From CAXXHQ01 sp963665265 (GTDB taxonomy: Bacteria > Planctomycetota > Planctomycetia > Pirellulales > Thermoguttaceae): a stretch of 64,000 bases of DNA. Shown in pieces: positions 26,020 through 35,700 of the stretch (positions within the stretch are counted from its first letter, which is position 1; every line of letters starts with the position of its first letter). The translations under genes were made by a program, and so were the position numbers. The notes beneath the pieces were generated by a model. The model was not told where the DNA came from and did no database searches. It saw nothing but the letters and a program-made list of their open reading frames with translations. The stretch covers positions 248,001 through 312,000 of the forward strand of contig CAXXHQ010000001.1 of NCBI GenBank assembly GCA_963665265.2, in the 5' to 3' direction.

Positions 26020-29013
26020 TCAAAGCGATTCGGCCGAGGCCCAATTCGGACCGGCCTTGACGTCAACTTTTAACGGTACGTTTAACGGATATGCATGGGC
26101 CATCTCCTCGGAAACGAGAACGGCTAAATCATGCAATCGCGAGGCGGGAACTTCAAAGACTAGTTCGTCGTGAATCTGTAACAGCATCCGTGCGGGGAAG
26201 GACTCGCGAAGCAGACGGCGGCGGACGGCAATCATGGCCAGCTTGATTAGATCGGCGGCTGACCCTTGAATGACCGTGTTGACGGCGGTCCGTTCGGCAA
26301 GGTTTCTCTGGCGCCCGAGTCGTTCACGTATGCCCTGAATCGACCTTCGGCGACCGAGTATAGTTCTAACATACCCTCGATTGCGACAGTCCGCCAGAGT
26401 TTGATCCAGATATTTTTCAATGCCGGGATAGCGGGCGAAGTAATTATCGATAAATCTCTGCGCAGCTTGTTGTTCGATGCCAAGGGACTTGGCCAGCCCA
26501 AAGCCGCTTTGCCCATAAACAATGCCGAAATTAACGGCTTTAGCGGCCCGACGCATCGCGGGATTTACCTCGGAAATGGGGATGCCGTTCACCTGGGCGG
26601 CCACCAAAGCATGGATATCTTCGTCCTGGGCGAAGGCCGCGCAAAGGGTTTCGTCCCCCGAAAAATGGGCCAAAACCCGCAGTTCGATCTGCGAATAATC
26701 GGCCGCCAGAAGAACCCAATCGGAGCTGTCCGCAGGCGTTCCCCCCGCCTCGGAGCTCGACGAGGGAATGAATGCGGCCCGAATTTCCCGCCCCGTCTCG
26801 TTACGAACCGGAATGTTCTGCAAATTCGGATCGCTTGAGCTGAGCCGCCCCGTCGCGGTCACCACTTGATTGAACGAGGCGTGAACCCGCCCCGTTCGCG
26901 GGAAAACCAACTCCGGCAAGGCGTCCACGTACGTGCTTTTCAATTTCGCGTACTGACGAAATTCGAGCAGCTTCGCCGGCAACGGATGCAACGGCGCCAG
27001 CTCTTCCAGCACCTCGGCGTCCACGCTGGGGCCCGTCTTCGGCGTTTTCTTAATTACCGGCAGATGCAATTCCTCGAACAGAATTTCCTGCAACTGCTTC
27101 GGCGAGGCGATATTGAACGGGCGACCGGCCAAGCGAAGGATTTCGTCCTCCGCGGAGACGAGCCTCTCGCCGTAAATCCTGCTCAGCTCTTTCAAATGCG
27201 CCACATCCACGGCAATGCCGTTGAATTCTATGTCGACGAGAACTTCGATCAGCGGAAGCTCGACCTCGTAGAAAAGCTTTTCCAACTCGTCGTCGGCCAA
27301 GCGTTCCTTCAAGATCGGATAGAGCCGCATCGGAATTAGCGCGTCTTCGGCAGCGTAGTCGGCGATCTGACGAAGCGGAACCTCGTCCATTTTCTTTTGG
27401 TTCTTTCCCGTGCCGATCAGCGAAGAAATCTTTATCGTCTCGTGCCCCAGATAGTGCAGGGCCAATTCGTCGAGATTGTGATTGCGAGAACCGGCGTCGA
27501 GCAAATAACTGGCGATCATCGTGTCAAAAGCCACGCCTTGCACGTCAATTCCGGCCGAACGAAAAACGATCTTGTCGTATTTTAAATTCTGGCCGATCTT
27601 CTCGACTTTCGGGTCTTCGAGAATTGGGCGTAACGCGTCGAGCGTCATTTTCGGATCAAGATGCGATTCGTCCGCGGGACAACGCAACGGCAAATACCAC
27701 CCCTCGGCCTCGTTCCACGCGAATGATATGCCGACAATTTCCGCCCAACGCGGCCGAACGTCGGTCGTCTCGGTATCAACCGATATAAGCGTTTGCCTCG
27801 TCAATCCATCGAGAAACGCCGCAAAAGCCTCGTCCGTATTCACAAGATGATAAACGGGGGGCGGATAGGATTTTCCGTTCGACGACGTCGTTCTCCCCGG
27901 AACAGCGGCAAGCGACGAATCGGCCGATTCGTCGCCGGACTCGCTCGTCTCCAACTCGACGCCGGGCGACGTTTGCCCTTGAAGCTTTGCGACGGCGGTG
28001 ATTTTTTGAGTGATCCCTCGGAATCCGAACTCGCGGCAAAGTTCGAGCGCGGCGGTCAAATCGATCGCCCCCGCCCTCCCCTTTCGCCAATCGAGAACCA
28101 CCGGCGCGTCGGCGTCTAGCCGAACAAGTTGCCGACTCAATAGAGCTTGTTCACGAAAAATGATCAAGTTCTCGTCAATCTTCTTCCGCTTTTTCTCGGG
28201 AATCGTCACGGCGTAGTCGAGAACCTTTTCCAGCGTGCCGTGCTGCGCGATCAGTTGCTGCGCGCTTTTTGGGCCGACCTTCGGAACGCCCGGCACGTTA
28301 TCGACCGAATCGCCGACAAGCGATTGAAAATCGACGACCTGGCAGGGTGCGACGCCCCAATCGTTCATCAACGCTTCGGCGTCATACAACTCATTCTTGC
28401 GAATGTTGAATACTTTGACGTGATCGGTAAGAAGCTGACGACTATCTTTGTCGCTGGTAATTAGGTAGCAATCGCCTCCCGCCTGCTCGACGATCTTCGC
28501 TACAGCCGCTAATACGTCGTCGGCCTCGTAACCAGGGCAGTCGACGGCAGGGACGTTCAACGCCTTGAGAACGCGCCGAACGTCGGCGATCTGCGGAACG
28601 AGATCGACGTCCATTTCCGGCCGCTGGGCTTTGTATTTTTCGTATAGATCGTGCCGAAACGTCTTCCCTGGCAGATCGAACGCGGCGAAGAGATAGTCCG
28701 GCTTCTTTTCTTCGAGCAAATAGAGAACGTCGCGGGTGAAGCCGAAAACGGCTCCTACAGGCTGCCCTTGAGGCCCCGTCATCTCGGGCAAGGCGTGAAA
28801 AACTTGATGAATCAAAGAATGGGCGTCGATCACCCAAACCGACTTCCCGGTCAAATCAGGCGGAATGGTTGAATCGCCCAAGTCTCCGGCGGGCGCCTCG
28901 ACCTTTTCAATCGGCGTCGTTGGGGCGTTCTCCGATTCGGCAGTGCGTTCGGGAATGCTATCGGGCTGGTCTTCAAATCCGGGCAATGAGGGCTGGCGCT
29001 GGCTAGCGGACAT
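26020..29013 (-). CDS. polA: DNA polymerase I with all three domains
   Basis: 997 residues. After a polar 50-residue extension: 5'-3' exonuclease (VWVIDAHSLIHQVFHALPEM, YEADDVLAAVAK), 3'-5' proofreading domain with catalytic DxE intact (SVDTETTDVRPRWAEIVG), then polymerase with motif A LLAADYSQIELRVLAHFSGD, O-helix RRAAKAVNFGIVYGQSGFGL and motif C LQIHDELVFEVP. It fills gaps and removes RNA primers. First gene of the leftward block leading to ftsY. The N-terminal extension (QPSLPGFEDQPDSIPERT) has no known function. Confidence 0.97.
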   Translation of the reverse strand: MSASQRQPSLPGFEDQPDSIPERTAESENAPTTPIEKVEAPAGDLGDSTIPPDLTGKSVWVIDAHSLIHQVFHALPEMTGPQGQPVGAVFGFTRDVLYLLEEKKPDYLFAAFDLPGKTFRHDLYEKYKAQRPEMDVDLVPQIADVRRVLKALNVPAVDCPGYEADDVLAAVAKIVEQAGGDCYLITSDKDSRQLLTDHVKVFNIRKNELYDAEALMNDWGVAPCQVVDFQSLVGDSVDNVPGVPKVGPKSAQQLIAQHGTLEKVLDYAVTIPEKKRKKIDENLIIFREQALLSRQLVRLDADAPVVLDWRKGRAGAIDLTAALELCREFGFRGITQKITAVAKLQGQTSPGVELETSESGDESADSSLAAVPGRTTSSNGKSYPPPVYHLVNTDEAFAAFLDGLTRQTLISVDTETTDVRPRWAEIVGISFAWNEAEGWYLPLRCPADESHLDPKMTLDALRPILEDPKVEKIGQNLKYDKIVFRSAGIDVQGVAFDTMIASYLLDAGSRNHNLDELALHYLGHETIKISSLIGTGKNQKKMDEVPLRQIADYAAEDALIPMRLYPILKERLADDELEKLFYEVELPLIEVLVDIEFNGIAVDVAHLKELSRIYGERLVSAEDEILRLAGRPFNIASPKQLQEILFEELHLPVIKKTPKTGPSVDAEVLEELAPLHPLPAKLLEFRQYAKLKSTYVDALPELVFPRTGRVHASFNQVVTATGRLSSSDPNLQNIPVRNETGREIRAAFIPSSSSEAGGTPADSSDWVLLAADYSQIELRVLAHFSGDETLCAAFAQDEDIHALVAAQVNGIPISEVNPAMRRAAKAVNFGIVYGQSGFGLAKSLGIEQQAAQRFIDNYFARYPGIEKYLDQTLADCRNRGYVRTILGRRRSIQGIRERLGRQRNLAERTAVNTVIQGSAADLIKLAMIAVRRRLLRESFPARMLLQIHDELVFEVPASRLHDLAVLVSEEMAHAYPLNVPLKVDVKAGPNWASAESL

Positions 29014-29422
29014 GCAGATAAGCTTTCAAGGAGGCGAGGGGGCGGGAAAACGCCCTGATTATACCCGGTTCTTTGGCCGATTCCCAAGGCCTGCGGAGCC
29101 CGCATAATCGGTAATAGCCCGCTAATTGGAACTAATTCCGCCGCCAACGATTCTTGCGGGCAGAAAATGCAGCTTGGAGGCTAAAAAGAGCCCTTCACGG
29201 TTCGTTGACAGTGAAAAATCCCCCAATTAGAATTGACCTTAGGAAAAGTCGTCGCATTTTTCCCATACCTACTAATATATCAAGTATCCTAAATTTGGCG
29301 GGAGCTGTTCCTCGAGGACGGCCCAAACGCCTCGTCCCGTTCGTCGATGATGCGCGAACAGTCGTCGGCGTGAAGTCAATCGATGCGTCGTGAGGCGCTA
29401 TTAGCAAGAAAGCGTATTAGGC
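29014..29422. other. 409-bp divergent intergenic region
   Basis: Between polA (leftward) and the coiled-coil gene (rightward). Contains the strong promoter listed separately; the remaining 180-nt leader before 29423 shows no recognised riboswitch or small ORF. Confidence 0.5.
29205..29233 (+). promoter_or_regulatory. Near-consensus sigma-70 promoter
   Basis: Perfect TTGACA, exactly 17-bp spacer, TAGAAT. It points to the gene at 29423 and implies a leader near 180 nt. Confidence 0.7.
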
Positions 29423-30841
29423 ATGGCACGAGAAAATCAAGGACTGCAAATCGCGCTGATCGTCTTCACGATGCTAACGGTGGTGTTGGGCGCCACGACG
29501 TACTTGGGTTTCCATTTATATTCGCAATCAGAAACGCGTTTGAAGGCCGCCCAGGACGATTCGCGCAAAAGTTCCGGCGAACTCAACAAAGAGCGCGAAG
29601 TGACGACCGAGTTGAAGAAGATGCTCGGCGTTCAAGAGTCCGACTCGCTTGAAACGGTGCAAAATCGTTTTAAGGAAGATATCGCCTCGTTCGGCAAGGG
29701 CTATCCGGCCGACTCGCTGTTCTACCGTCCGCTCATCGCGAAGCTCTACCGCTCGTTGCAAGATCAATACGCTGCCGCCAAAGCCAAGCAAGATGAATTG
29801 GCAAAAGCCCAGGCGAATTTGAAAGCCCGCGAGTCGTCGAAAGATTCGCAAATGAAGGAGCTTCGCGACTCGGCCAAAAAAGCGGGCGACGAACTTGCTT
29901 CGCAAACGCAACGATTCACTGACGATCGTAAGCGCATTTCCGACGATCAATCGGAATTGAAAGAGCAATTGCAAACCGCGAAAAAGGAAGTCGCGACCAC
30001 GACGGCGAAGCTTGAGGAAAAAGTTCAAAGCGTCACCTCCGAGTTGCAGAAGACTCGTCAAGTGGCGAAGAAGAAGGCGGAGCAAATCAACGCCCTTACC
30101 AGCTCGATCGTTGACTCCCCGGACGGCGAAATCCGCTGGGTCAACCAACGCGAGCAAATCGTATGGCTTAACCTCGGTCGCGCCGACGGCCTAAATCCGC
30201 TGATGAGCTTCGCGGTCTATCCTACCGACATCACTGACCTCGCCAAAGGGACGAAGAAGGCCGACATTGAAGTGACGCAGATTCTCGGCGACCACATGGC
30301 CGAGGCTCGAATCACCTCCGATACGCCGAAAGACCCGATCATGCCCGGCGACAAGATTCATACGCCGCTGTGGAGCCCGGGCGATCAACGACATTTCTCC
30401 ATCGCCGGAGTGGTCGACATGGACGGCGACGGGAAAAGCGATCTCGGCGATCTTCGCAACCTAATCACGATGAACGGCGGCGTCGTCGATAGCGAACTCG
30501 ACGACCAAGGCAACCTCAAAGGCGAGATGTCGTATAAGACTCGCTTCCTTGTGATGGGCGAACAGCCCGACGCCAAGACCTCGGCAAAAATGCTCGCCGG
30601 CTATTCGAAGATGATCGATCAGGCCGACAGTTTGGGCATTCAAAAAATCTCGTTGGCCGACTTAATGCAGCGGATGGGCTTCAAGCCGCAATCGCGCGTC
30701 GTGAATTTCGGCAGCGGCGGCAATCCGAAAGACTTCGCGCCGAAGTCCGAAAAAGAAACCCAACGCGTTTCGTCCGGCTCGGTGAGCGACATCTTCAAGA
30801 AGCGAACTCCCCCGACCGCTAACTCCGGCGGCGCTTATTAA
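29423..30841 (+). CDS. Membrane-anchored coiled-coil protein of unknown function
   Basis: 472 residues. One membrane helix at residues about 8-30 (ALIVFTMLTVVLGATTYLGF), then about 200 residues of charged coiled coil (RLKAAQDDSRKSSGELNKER onward), then a folded C-terminal part with IRWVNQREQIVWLNLGRADG and DMDGDGKSDLGDLRNLI. The latter resembles an EF-hand-like Asp loop but is not proven. The tail (residues 390-472) is basic and Ser/Pro-rich. The type is frequent in planctomycetes. A consensus promoter and a terminator bracket it, so it is a single, probably well-expressed gene. Confidence 0.7.
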   Translation: MARENQGLQIALIVFTMLTVVLGATTYLGFHLYSQSETRLKAAQDDSRKSSGELNKEREVTTELKKMLGVQESDSLETVQNRFKEDIASFGKGYPADSLFYRPLIAKLYRSLQDQYAAAKAKQDELAKAQANLKARESSKDSQMKELRDSAKKAGDELASQTQRFTDDRKRISDDQSELKEQLQTAKKEVATTTAKLEEKVQSVTSELQKTRQVAKKKAEQINALTSSIVDSPDGEIRWVNQREQIVWLNLGRADGLNPLMSFAVYPTDITDLAKGTKKADIEVTQILGDHMAEARITSDTPKDPIMPGDKIHTPLWSPGDQRHFSIAGVVDMDGDGKSDLGDLRNLITMNGGVVDSELDDQGNLKGEMSYKTRFLVMGEQPDAKTSAKMLAGYSKMIDQADSLGIQKISLADLMQRMGFKPQSRVVNFGSGGNPKDFAPKSEKETQRVSSGSVSDIFKKRTPPTANSGGAY

Positions 30842-30902
30842 TCAGGATCAGCCCTGATTTTGAAACTTGCGTCGTTCGCTTGCGAAGCGAACATAAGAAA
30901 TC

Positions 30903-30947
30903 TACGCCGTTCGGCATGCGATTACGCGAGCCGACGGCGTTTTATTT
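30903..30947 (+). terminator. Rho-independent terminator after the coiled-coil gene
   Basis: CGCCGT-t-CGGC pairs with GCCG-ACGGCG around a long loop and is followed by TTTTATTTT. Two smaller hairpins (about 30841-30861 and 30873-30891) precede it. Confidence 0.7.
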
Positions 30948-30999
30948 TGGTTTGCGGCGGAGCCGATCCGCAAACTCAGCCGTTCTTAATTCGACGCCA

Positions 31000-31686
31000 T
31001 TAGCGGTGCGAGAAATCCGTGCGATTGAGCCAATCGGCGCCGATGGTCGGATTGACGAAAGTGTCGGCGTCCTCGAAATTCAACGTCGGTTTTTTACCGG
31101 GAACGAATGCGGCGCCTTTCGAGGGTTCGACCGGCGGAGCCGTCGAAGCGGGAGCCGCGTTTTTTTCGTCGGCAGCCTGCTCGGTTTTCAATTTCGTCTG
31201 CGTCCCCGACTCCGCCTGCGGCTTGTCTTTCTCCGCGGACTTCGGCTCAGGATCATCGCGATAAATCGTCGCTCGGATCGTATAAAACTCCTTGGCGTAC
31301 GGACGAAGCGTCGTCGGGACGTTGACCAAATCGAAACGCTCCTCCTCGATGAACAGCCGGGCGGGCACTCGCAATTTCTGAAATCTCGACAAACGCCGCA
31401 AAAGCCAGCGCTGTTTGAACGTCAAACGATGCGCTTTGCAGAGATCATTGAACAGACCGCCTGCGCTATGATAGCTTCTCCGGTTTTGCCGCCGTTCGAA
31501 CATCATCGCCATCATGGCGAGAACAACGAGGAAAGCGAGAACGATGACGAATCCGACCGCGACTTGCGTATCGCTAATCTTCGTTTGCGAGTCGCGCATC
31601 GCGCGAAACATGCGCTGAAGTTTGTCGTTTTCGCCGATTGCAATCGGCGCGGCGGCGAACAATAATCGCGATAATCCGACGATCAT
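31000..31686 (-). CDS. Membrane protein of unknown function, coupled to the HEAT-repeat gene
   Basis: 228 residues. One strong membrane helix at residues about 42-62 (AVGFVIVLAFLVVLAMMAMM), a helical basic segment (LCKAHRLTFKQRWLLRRLSR) and a Lys/Ala/Pro-rich low-complexity tail. No known domain. Its ATG overlaps the stop of the HEAT-repeat gene (ATGA, 31683-31686), so translation is probably coupled and the two proteins probably act together. Confidence 0.7.
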   Translation of the reverse strand: MIVGLSRLLFAAAPIAIGENDKLQRMFRAMRDSQTKISDTQVAVGFVIVLAFLVVLAMMAMMFERRQNRRSYHSAGGLFNDLCKAHRLTFKQRWLLRRLSRFQKLRVPARLFIEEERFDLVNVPTTLRPYAKEFYTIRATIYRDDPEPKSAEKDKPQAESGTQTKLKTEQAADEKNAAPASTAPPVEPSKGAAFVPGKKPTLNFEDADTFVNPTIGADWLNRTDFSHR

Positions 31687-33506
31687 AGTTCATCCTCCGA
31701 CTTCAGCAACTCCTTGCGCCGTTTCTCGTTCTTTTCCTCGTCGGCGGCGGCCGTTTTACCTTCATCTCTCTCCCGCCACTCCGCAGTCGCTTCGTAGAAT
31801 TCAAGGCTTCTCTTCGCCGCGTCTTGCACCACCGAGCTGCGATCTTCCAAGGCTTCAAGCAAAGCCGCCTTCGCCGAGGGCGATTTGCAAAACGCCAAGT
31901 CGGCGACCGCCTCGCTGCGAACGACGTGATCCTCGTCTTTCACGGCCAACAACAGAAGATCTTGAACGGATTCGGCAAGGTTCAAATAGCGCGTAATTTG
32001 CAACGCGCGCACTTGCCGGGCATGCGAGTTCGCCTCCAATTCGGCCCTCAGCTCCTCTGCCGCGTAAGGGTCGACTTTTTTCACAAGCTCGCCCGTCGTT
32101 TGCCGAACTTCCTCGTCCAACATTTCGAACGCGCCTAGAAAACGGCGGAACGAAAACTCGTCGAGATTCCGCCTCGCGGCGCGTCGCACCGCGGCATGCG
32201 GACTGTCGAGAAAATCAACTAGGCGCGGAAGAACTCCGGGCATCTTTCGGCGCCGTAATTGATTGATGACGTTCGCTTGAACTTGCGGATCCGGATCAGC
32301 GAGCCCTTTCAACGCCAAGGCGTTGGCATCGGCCCCGATAAACGCCTCCAAGGCCACGGCGGCCTCGCGTCGCCCCGCGTTTTTTCCGTGCAAAAGCAGA
32401 TACTTGACGGTCGCGAAGCCGACCGAGCGCGGCACGCTAGAATATTCGATGAGTTTAGCCGCGTTTTGCTGCCCTGCTTCGTCCAACTGCGGCAAAATCA
32501 ACTCAGGGTTCTTTAGCCATGCGATCGACTCCATGCGATGAAGCGTCTGTCGCATGTGCGGCGTAGGATCATCTCCGATCGCCTGCATGAAGCGCACGAT
32601 GAATTTGACGTCGGTTCGATTGGCGATCGCTCCCACCGCCGCGATCGGCGGTTCATGATCGTTTAAGAATCCCAACAGTAGATTCATCACCCCCGCCTGC
32701 AAGCTCTTCGACATGATCTCGATGACGATGAGGAAGCCGGGATCATGAGGGTCGTTCAATATGCGTCGCAGCGTCAAATTATCGGAAGGCGCGATCAATA
32801 AAAACGCCTCCAACGCCTCGCGTCGACGATGCTTTCCGAACCGCAAAACCGACGCCTCCAAACTGGCGATGATTCGCTTTCGAAGCCAAAGAAGCTCGTA
32901 TCGATGCTCTTCTTGCGGCAAATGCGCAATCTTGTTCTCGAACTCCGCAGCCAACTGTAAAAGCGTCTCCGCCGCCATGTTCGCCTTCGTCAGAGACGGA
33001 TTCTCCAAAGCGGCCAATAAAGTCGGTATCAAATCCGCTGAGCGAAAAATCACCGCCGCCCGACATGCGTTCGCGCACAAGTTTTCGTCAGCGCCGGCGA
33101 TGCCGTCACGCAAGACGTTTGACAAGCCGCTCGGATCTTTTGTGATTATTTTTTTCCAACGCCGGCTTAGACTTGGAATGCGACGGAGAATTTCCTTCTG
33201 TCCGGCCGGGGCGCGACGAGCGAGAATCGCCGCTAGGGCCCTCTCCTGCACCTCCGGATTTTTCGCGTCGAGCGCAGGAAGCAACGCGTCAACGGCGGCC
33301 TCGTTTCGCGTCCGCGTCAGAATCCCGAATGTGGTCTCTAAACCGCTGCTCACGGTCTCCTCCGACGCAGCCCGACTGAAAGTTTTTGCATCCGCCAGCT
33401 TTTGCGCCGCTCCCCCCCCAGACCGACTTCGGCGCATATCCCTCTTATTTCTCCAAAATCGGCCTAGGTTCAATATCTCTTCAAGAAGCTCTATATCGCT
33501 TTCCAA
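31683..33506 (-). CDS. HEAT-repeat protein
   Basis: 607 residues of helical HEAT/PBS-lyase-type repeats, e.g. AVDALLPALDAKNPEVQERA, ALKGLADPDPQVQANVINQL, LVDFLDSPHAAVRRAARRNL and LLLLAVKDEDHVVRSEAVAD. No membrane segment or catalytic motif; a highly charged C-terminus (ERDEGKTAAADEEKNEKRRK). Probably a protein-binding scaffold working with the membrane protein translated immediately after it. A start a few codons downstream (MRRSRSG) is also possible. Confidence 0.8.
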   Translation of the reverse strand: MESDIELLEEILNLGRFWRNKRDMRRSRSGGGAAQKLADAKTFSRAASEETVSSGLETTFGILTRTRNEAAVDALLPALDAKNPEVQERALAAILARRAPAGQKEILRRIPSLSRRWKKIITKDPSGLSNVLRDGIAGADENLCANACRAAVIFRSADLIPTLLAALENPSLTKANMAAETLLQLAAEFENKIAHLPQEEHRYELLWLRKRIIASLEASVLRFGKHRRREALEAFLLIAPSDNLTLRRILNDPHDPGFLIVIEIMSKSLQAGVMNLLLGFLNDHEPPIAAVGAIANRTDVKFIVRFMQAIGDDPTPHMRQTLHRMESIAWLKNPELILPQLDEAGQQNAAKLIEYSSVPRSVGFATVKYLLLHGKNAGRREAAVALEAFIGADANALALKGLADPDPQVQANVINQLRRRKMPGVLPRLVDFLDSPHAAVRRAARRNLDEFSFRRFLGAFEMLDEEVRQTTGELVKKVDPYAAEELRAELEANSHARQVRALQITRYLNLAESVQDLLLLAVKDEDHVVRSEAVADLAFCKSPSAKAALLEALEDRSSVVQDAAKRSLEFYEATAEWRERDEGKTAAADEEKNEKRRKELLKSEDEL

Positions 33507-33758
33507 AACACCCCAGACTAACAGAGCGCCCCGGGCCGCATATTCTGACTAGCCGAAATGGCAGAATTCTCATTCGCGAAGCGAGACTTTCGATTCCGCT
33601 TAATTCGATTGCGAAATTCACCGCGACATTGACGCCGCCAGCAAACCGCATTAAGGTCATGGAATCAGCCCCCGACTCGCCAAGTATTACAATTCCAACG
33701 GCGGGTTAAGTCTGTAAAACAGGGTGTTTTTTATGAATTGCAGGGAGATTATCATCCA

Positions 33759-33995
33759 ATGAAACCCACGAGCGCCACGGTTCTCGACCGAGAATTCCTC
33801 ACTATGCGATGCAAACTCCTCGATCTGGCGGCCGCGTTCGACCGAATCGCCCGCGATTCTCACACTCCTTCGAACGATCCCCGGTTGACGCAAATCCGTC
33901 AGGCGGCAAGCATCCTGGCCTCTGACGAGTCGGCCAAAGCGGAGAAAATCCAACTCCGCTTTTCCCTGCCCTACGATGAAAAATGGCGTGAATAG
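33759..33995 (+). CDS. Small helical protein preceding eboB
   Basis: 78 residues from ATG 33759, AGGGAG about 11 nt upstream; a TTG at 33738 is an alternative. Two predicted helices (EFLTMRCKLLDLAAAFDRIA and DPRLTQIRQAASILASDES) and a C-terminal SLPYDEKWRE. No named family recognised. It ends 57 bp before the EboB-type hydrolase on the same strand, which suggests a functional link, by inference only. Confidence 0.6.
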   Translation: MKPTSATVLDREFLTMRCKLLDLAAAFDRIARDSHTPSNDPRLTQIRQAASILASDESAKAEKIQLRFSLPYDEKWRE

Positions 33996-34052
33996 CATCG
34001 CCCGGCCAACGTTTCCGCCTTCTCTCGCCCTTAAATTTCAAACGACAAAAAC

Positions 34053-34865
34053 ATGTATTATTTTGATCCGCATATTCATATGGCCTCTCGCACCACGGAC
34101 GATCTGGCAGCTATGGCCCGCTCGGGTTGCGTCGCCGTCGGGGAGCCGGCCTTCTGGATGGGTTACGACCGAACCCATGCCGGCAGCTTCTACGATTACT
34201 TTCGACAACTCACCGAATGGGAGCCGCACCGCGCGGCGGCCTACGGGGTTCAACATTACTGCTGGCTTGGCATCAACGCGAAAGAGGCGGAGAACGTCCC
34301 CTTCTCGAAAGAAGTGATCGCCCTTCTACCCAAGTTTCTCGACCTGCCGCAGGTCCTCGGCGTCGGCGAAATCGGCCTGAATAAATGCACGAAGAACGAG
34401 GTCACGACCCTCGAGGCGCTGATCGCCCTGGCGCTCGACCATGACAAACAAATGCTCTTTCATACGCCGCATTTGGAGGAAAAGTACCGCGGAACTCGCA
34501 TGATTTTGGACCTTCTCCGCGCCGATTCTCGCACCGATCGGAGCCGAGTCTGCATCGATCATTGCGAAGAGCATACGATTCGCCTCGCTCTCGACACGGG
34601 CTATTGGGCGGGAATCACCCTCTACCCGACCACCAAAGCCACCCCCGAACGCGCGGCCGATCTGGTCGAGATCTACGGCGGCGAGCGCATTCTAGTAAAT
34701 TCCTCCGCAGACTGGGGCCCCTCCGACCCGCTGGCCGTTCCCGCCTTTATCCAAACCATGCGGAACCGAGGTCATTCCGAAGCGACGATTCGCCGTATAG
34801 TCTATGAAAATCCGCTTACTTTCTTTAATCAAAGCCGCGGATTCTCCTTCACTCCACCCGCATAA
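34053..34865 (+). CDS. eboB: TatD-family metal hydrolase of the EboB type
   Basis: 270 residues. TIM-barrel hydrolase: metal ligands DPHIHM at the N-terminus, VGEIGLN, LFHTPH, CIDHCEEHT and NSSADWG with the final Asp are all present. The start YFDPHIHMASRTTDDLAAMA with VAVGEPAFWMGYDRT and the segment TLYPTTKATPERAADLVEIY match the EboB branch of TatD proteins found in ebo clusters, rather than housekeeping TatD DNase. Other ebo-type genes (UbiA, TIM barrels, phosphodiesterase) are at 60-64 kb, 26 kb away. The substrate of EboB is unknown. Confidence 0.75.
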   Translation: MYYFDPHIHMASRTTDDLAAMARSGCVAVGEPAFWMGYDRTHAGSFYDYFRQLTEWEPHRAAAYGVQHYCWLGINAKEAENVPFSKEVIALLPKFLDLPQVLGVGEIGLNKCTKNEVTTLEALIALALDHDKQMLFHTPHLEEKYRGTRMILDLLRADSRTDRSRVCIDHCEEHTIRLALDTGYWAGITLYPTTKATPERAADLVEIYGGERILVNSSADWGPSDPLAVPAFIQTMRNRGHSEATIRRIVYENPLTFFNQSRGFSFTPPA

Positions 34866-35174
34866 GCGATGCGTGAACTAACCCGCGAGGCGAACAAGAC
34901 GGTCATGCGGCTCACTCAAGGCGGTCGCTCCCGCGACGCAAGCGGGCGATGCTATGCTAGCGTTTTCAAAAAGAAACAACGAAATCGACTAATCCGTAGC
35001 TCGGGGTATTTACAGTTCTTTAAAGCGCTTTAGTATACAAGTCTAGTCGCTTCCTGCTTCTCTCACTCTTGCTCCGCAGCCGTGCGATTTTCGATCGTCG
35101 CGGTCCTGGCTTCGCCGCGACGCTCGGAGAATCCGCGTCTACGGCGCCTTCGCGCACGTTGAAGGAGAAACGTA
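34866..35174. other. 309-bp intergenic region upstream of the STAS gene
   Basis: Contains a short imperfect palindrome (CCCGC-7 nt-GCGGG, about 34930-34948) and an AT-rich stretch with TTTACA and TATACA-like words near 35010-35040 that may be a promoter. Nothing else recognised. Confidence 0.4.
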
Positions 35175-35555
35175 ATGCTCGCTATCGCTCCCGGCTGGGA
35201 ACTGGACGTCGATCGAGGGCCGGATTGGCTCATCGTTCGCATCGAAAAAATGGGGCGTGATTCTTCCGAATTGCCGCCGCTGGCCGATCATCTCTGGTCA
35301 ATCCTCGACCAACATTTCACGTATCGTCTCGTATTGGAGATGGACCGCGTCTCACTTCTCGACAGCACGCTGATCGGTCAATTGATTGAACTATACCGAC
35401 GAATCCGCCAACGCAACGGAACGTTGCGTCTGTGCGGCCTCTCGGCCTACAATCGACGCATTCTTTACACTTGCAGATTGTCGGAGCGTTTGCAGGCATT
35501 TCGAGATCGACATGAAGCGGTAATGGGAAACTACCGGCCGCCTCAACCAAGATAA
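35175..35555 (+). CDS. STAS-domain protein (anti-sigma factor antagonist type)
   Basis: 126 residues, one STAS domain: RLVLEMDRVSLLDSTLIGQL contains the D-S pair with the serine phosphorylated in SpoIIAA-like proteins, followed by the helix LIELYRRIRQRNGTLRLCGL. Such proteins bind anti-sigma factor kinases in partner-switching. No anti-sigma kinase or sigma factor is adjacent, so the partner is unknown. AAGGAG 8 nt before the ATG at 35175 supports the start. Confidence 0.82.
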   Translation: MLAIAPGWELDVDRGPDWLIVRIEKMGRDSSELPPLADHLWSILDQHFTYRLVLEMDRVSLLDSTLIGQLIELYRRIRQRNGTLRLCGLSAYNRRILYTCRLSERLQAFRDRHEAVMGNYRPPQPR

Positions 35556-35700
35556 ACCGTCGAGTCGCTGAACGCGAATGAAGTCGATCGTCGGCTGCAC
35601 TGGCGTCAGACTATTCGCATAAAGAAGGCGCTCTTTCGACCGCTGAAGAGAGAATCGGCGGCGGGGGCAAATGCCGTTTGAAAAGAAGAAAAAAGCGAGG

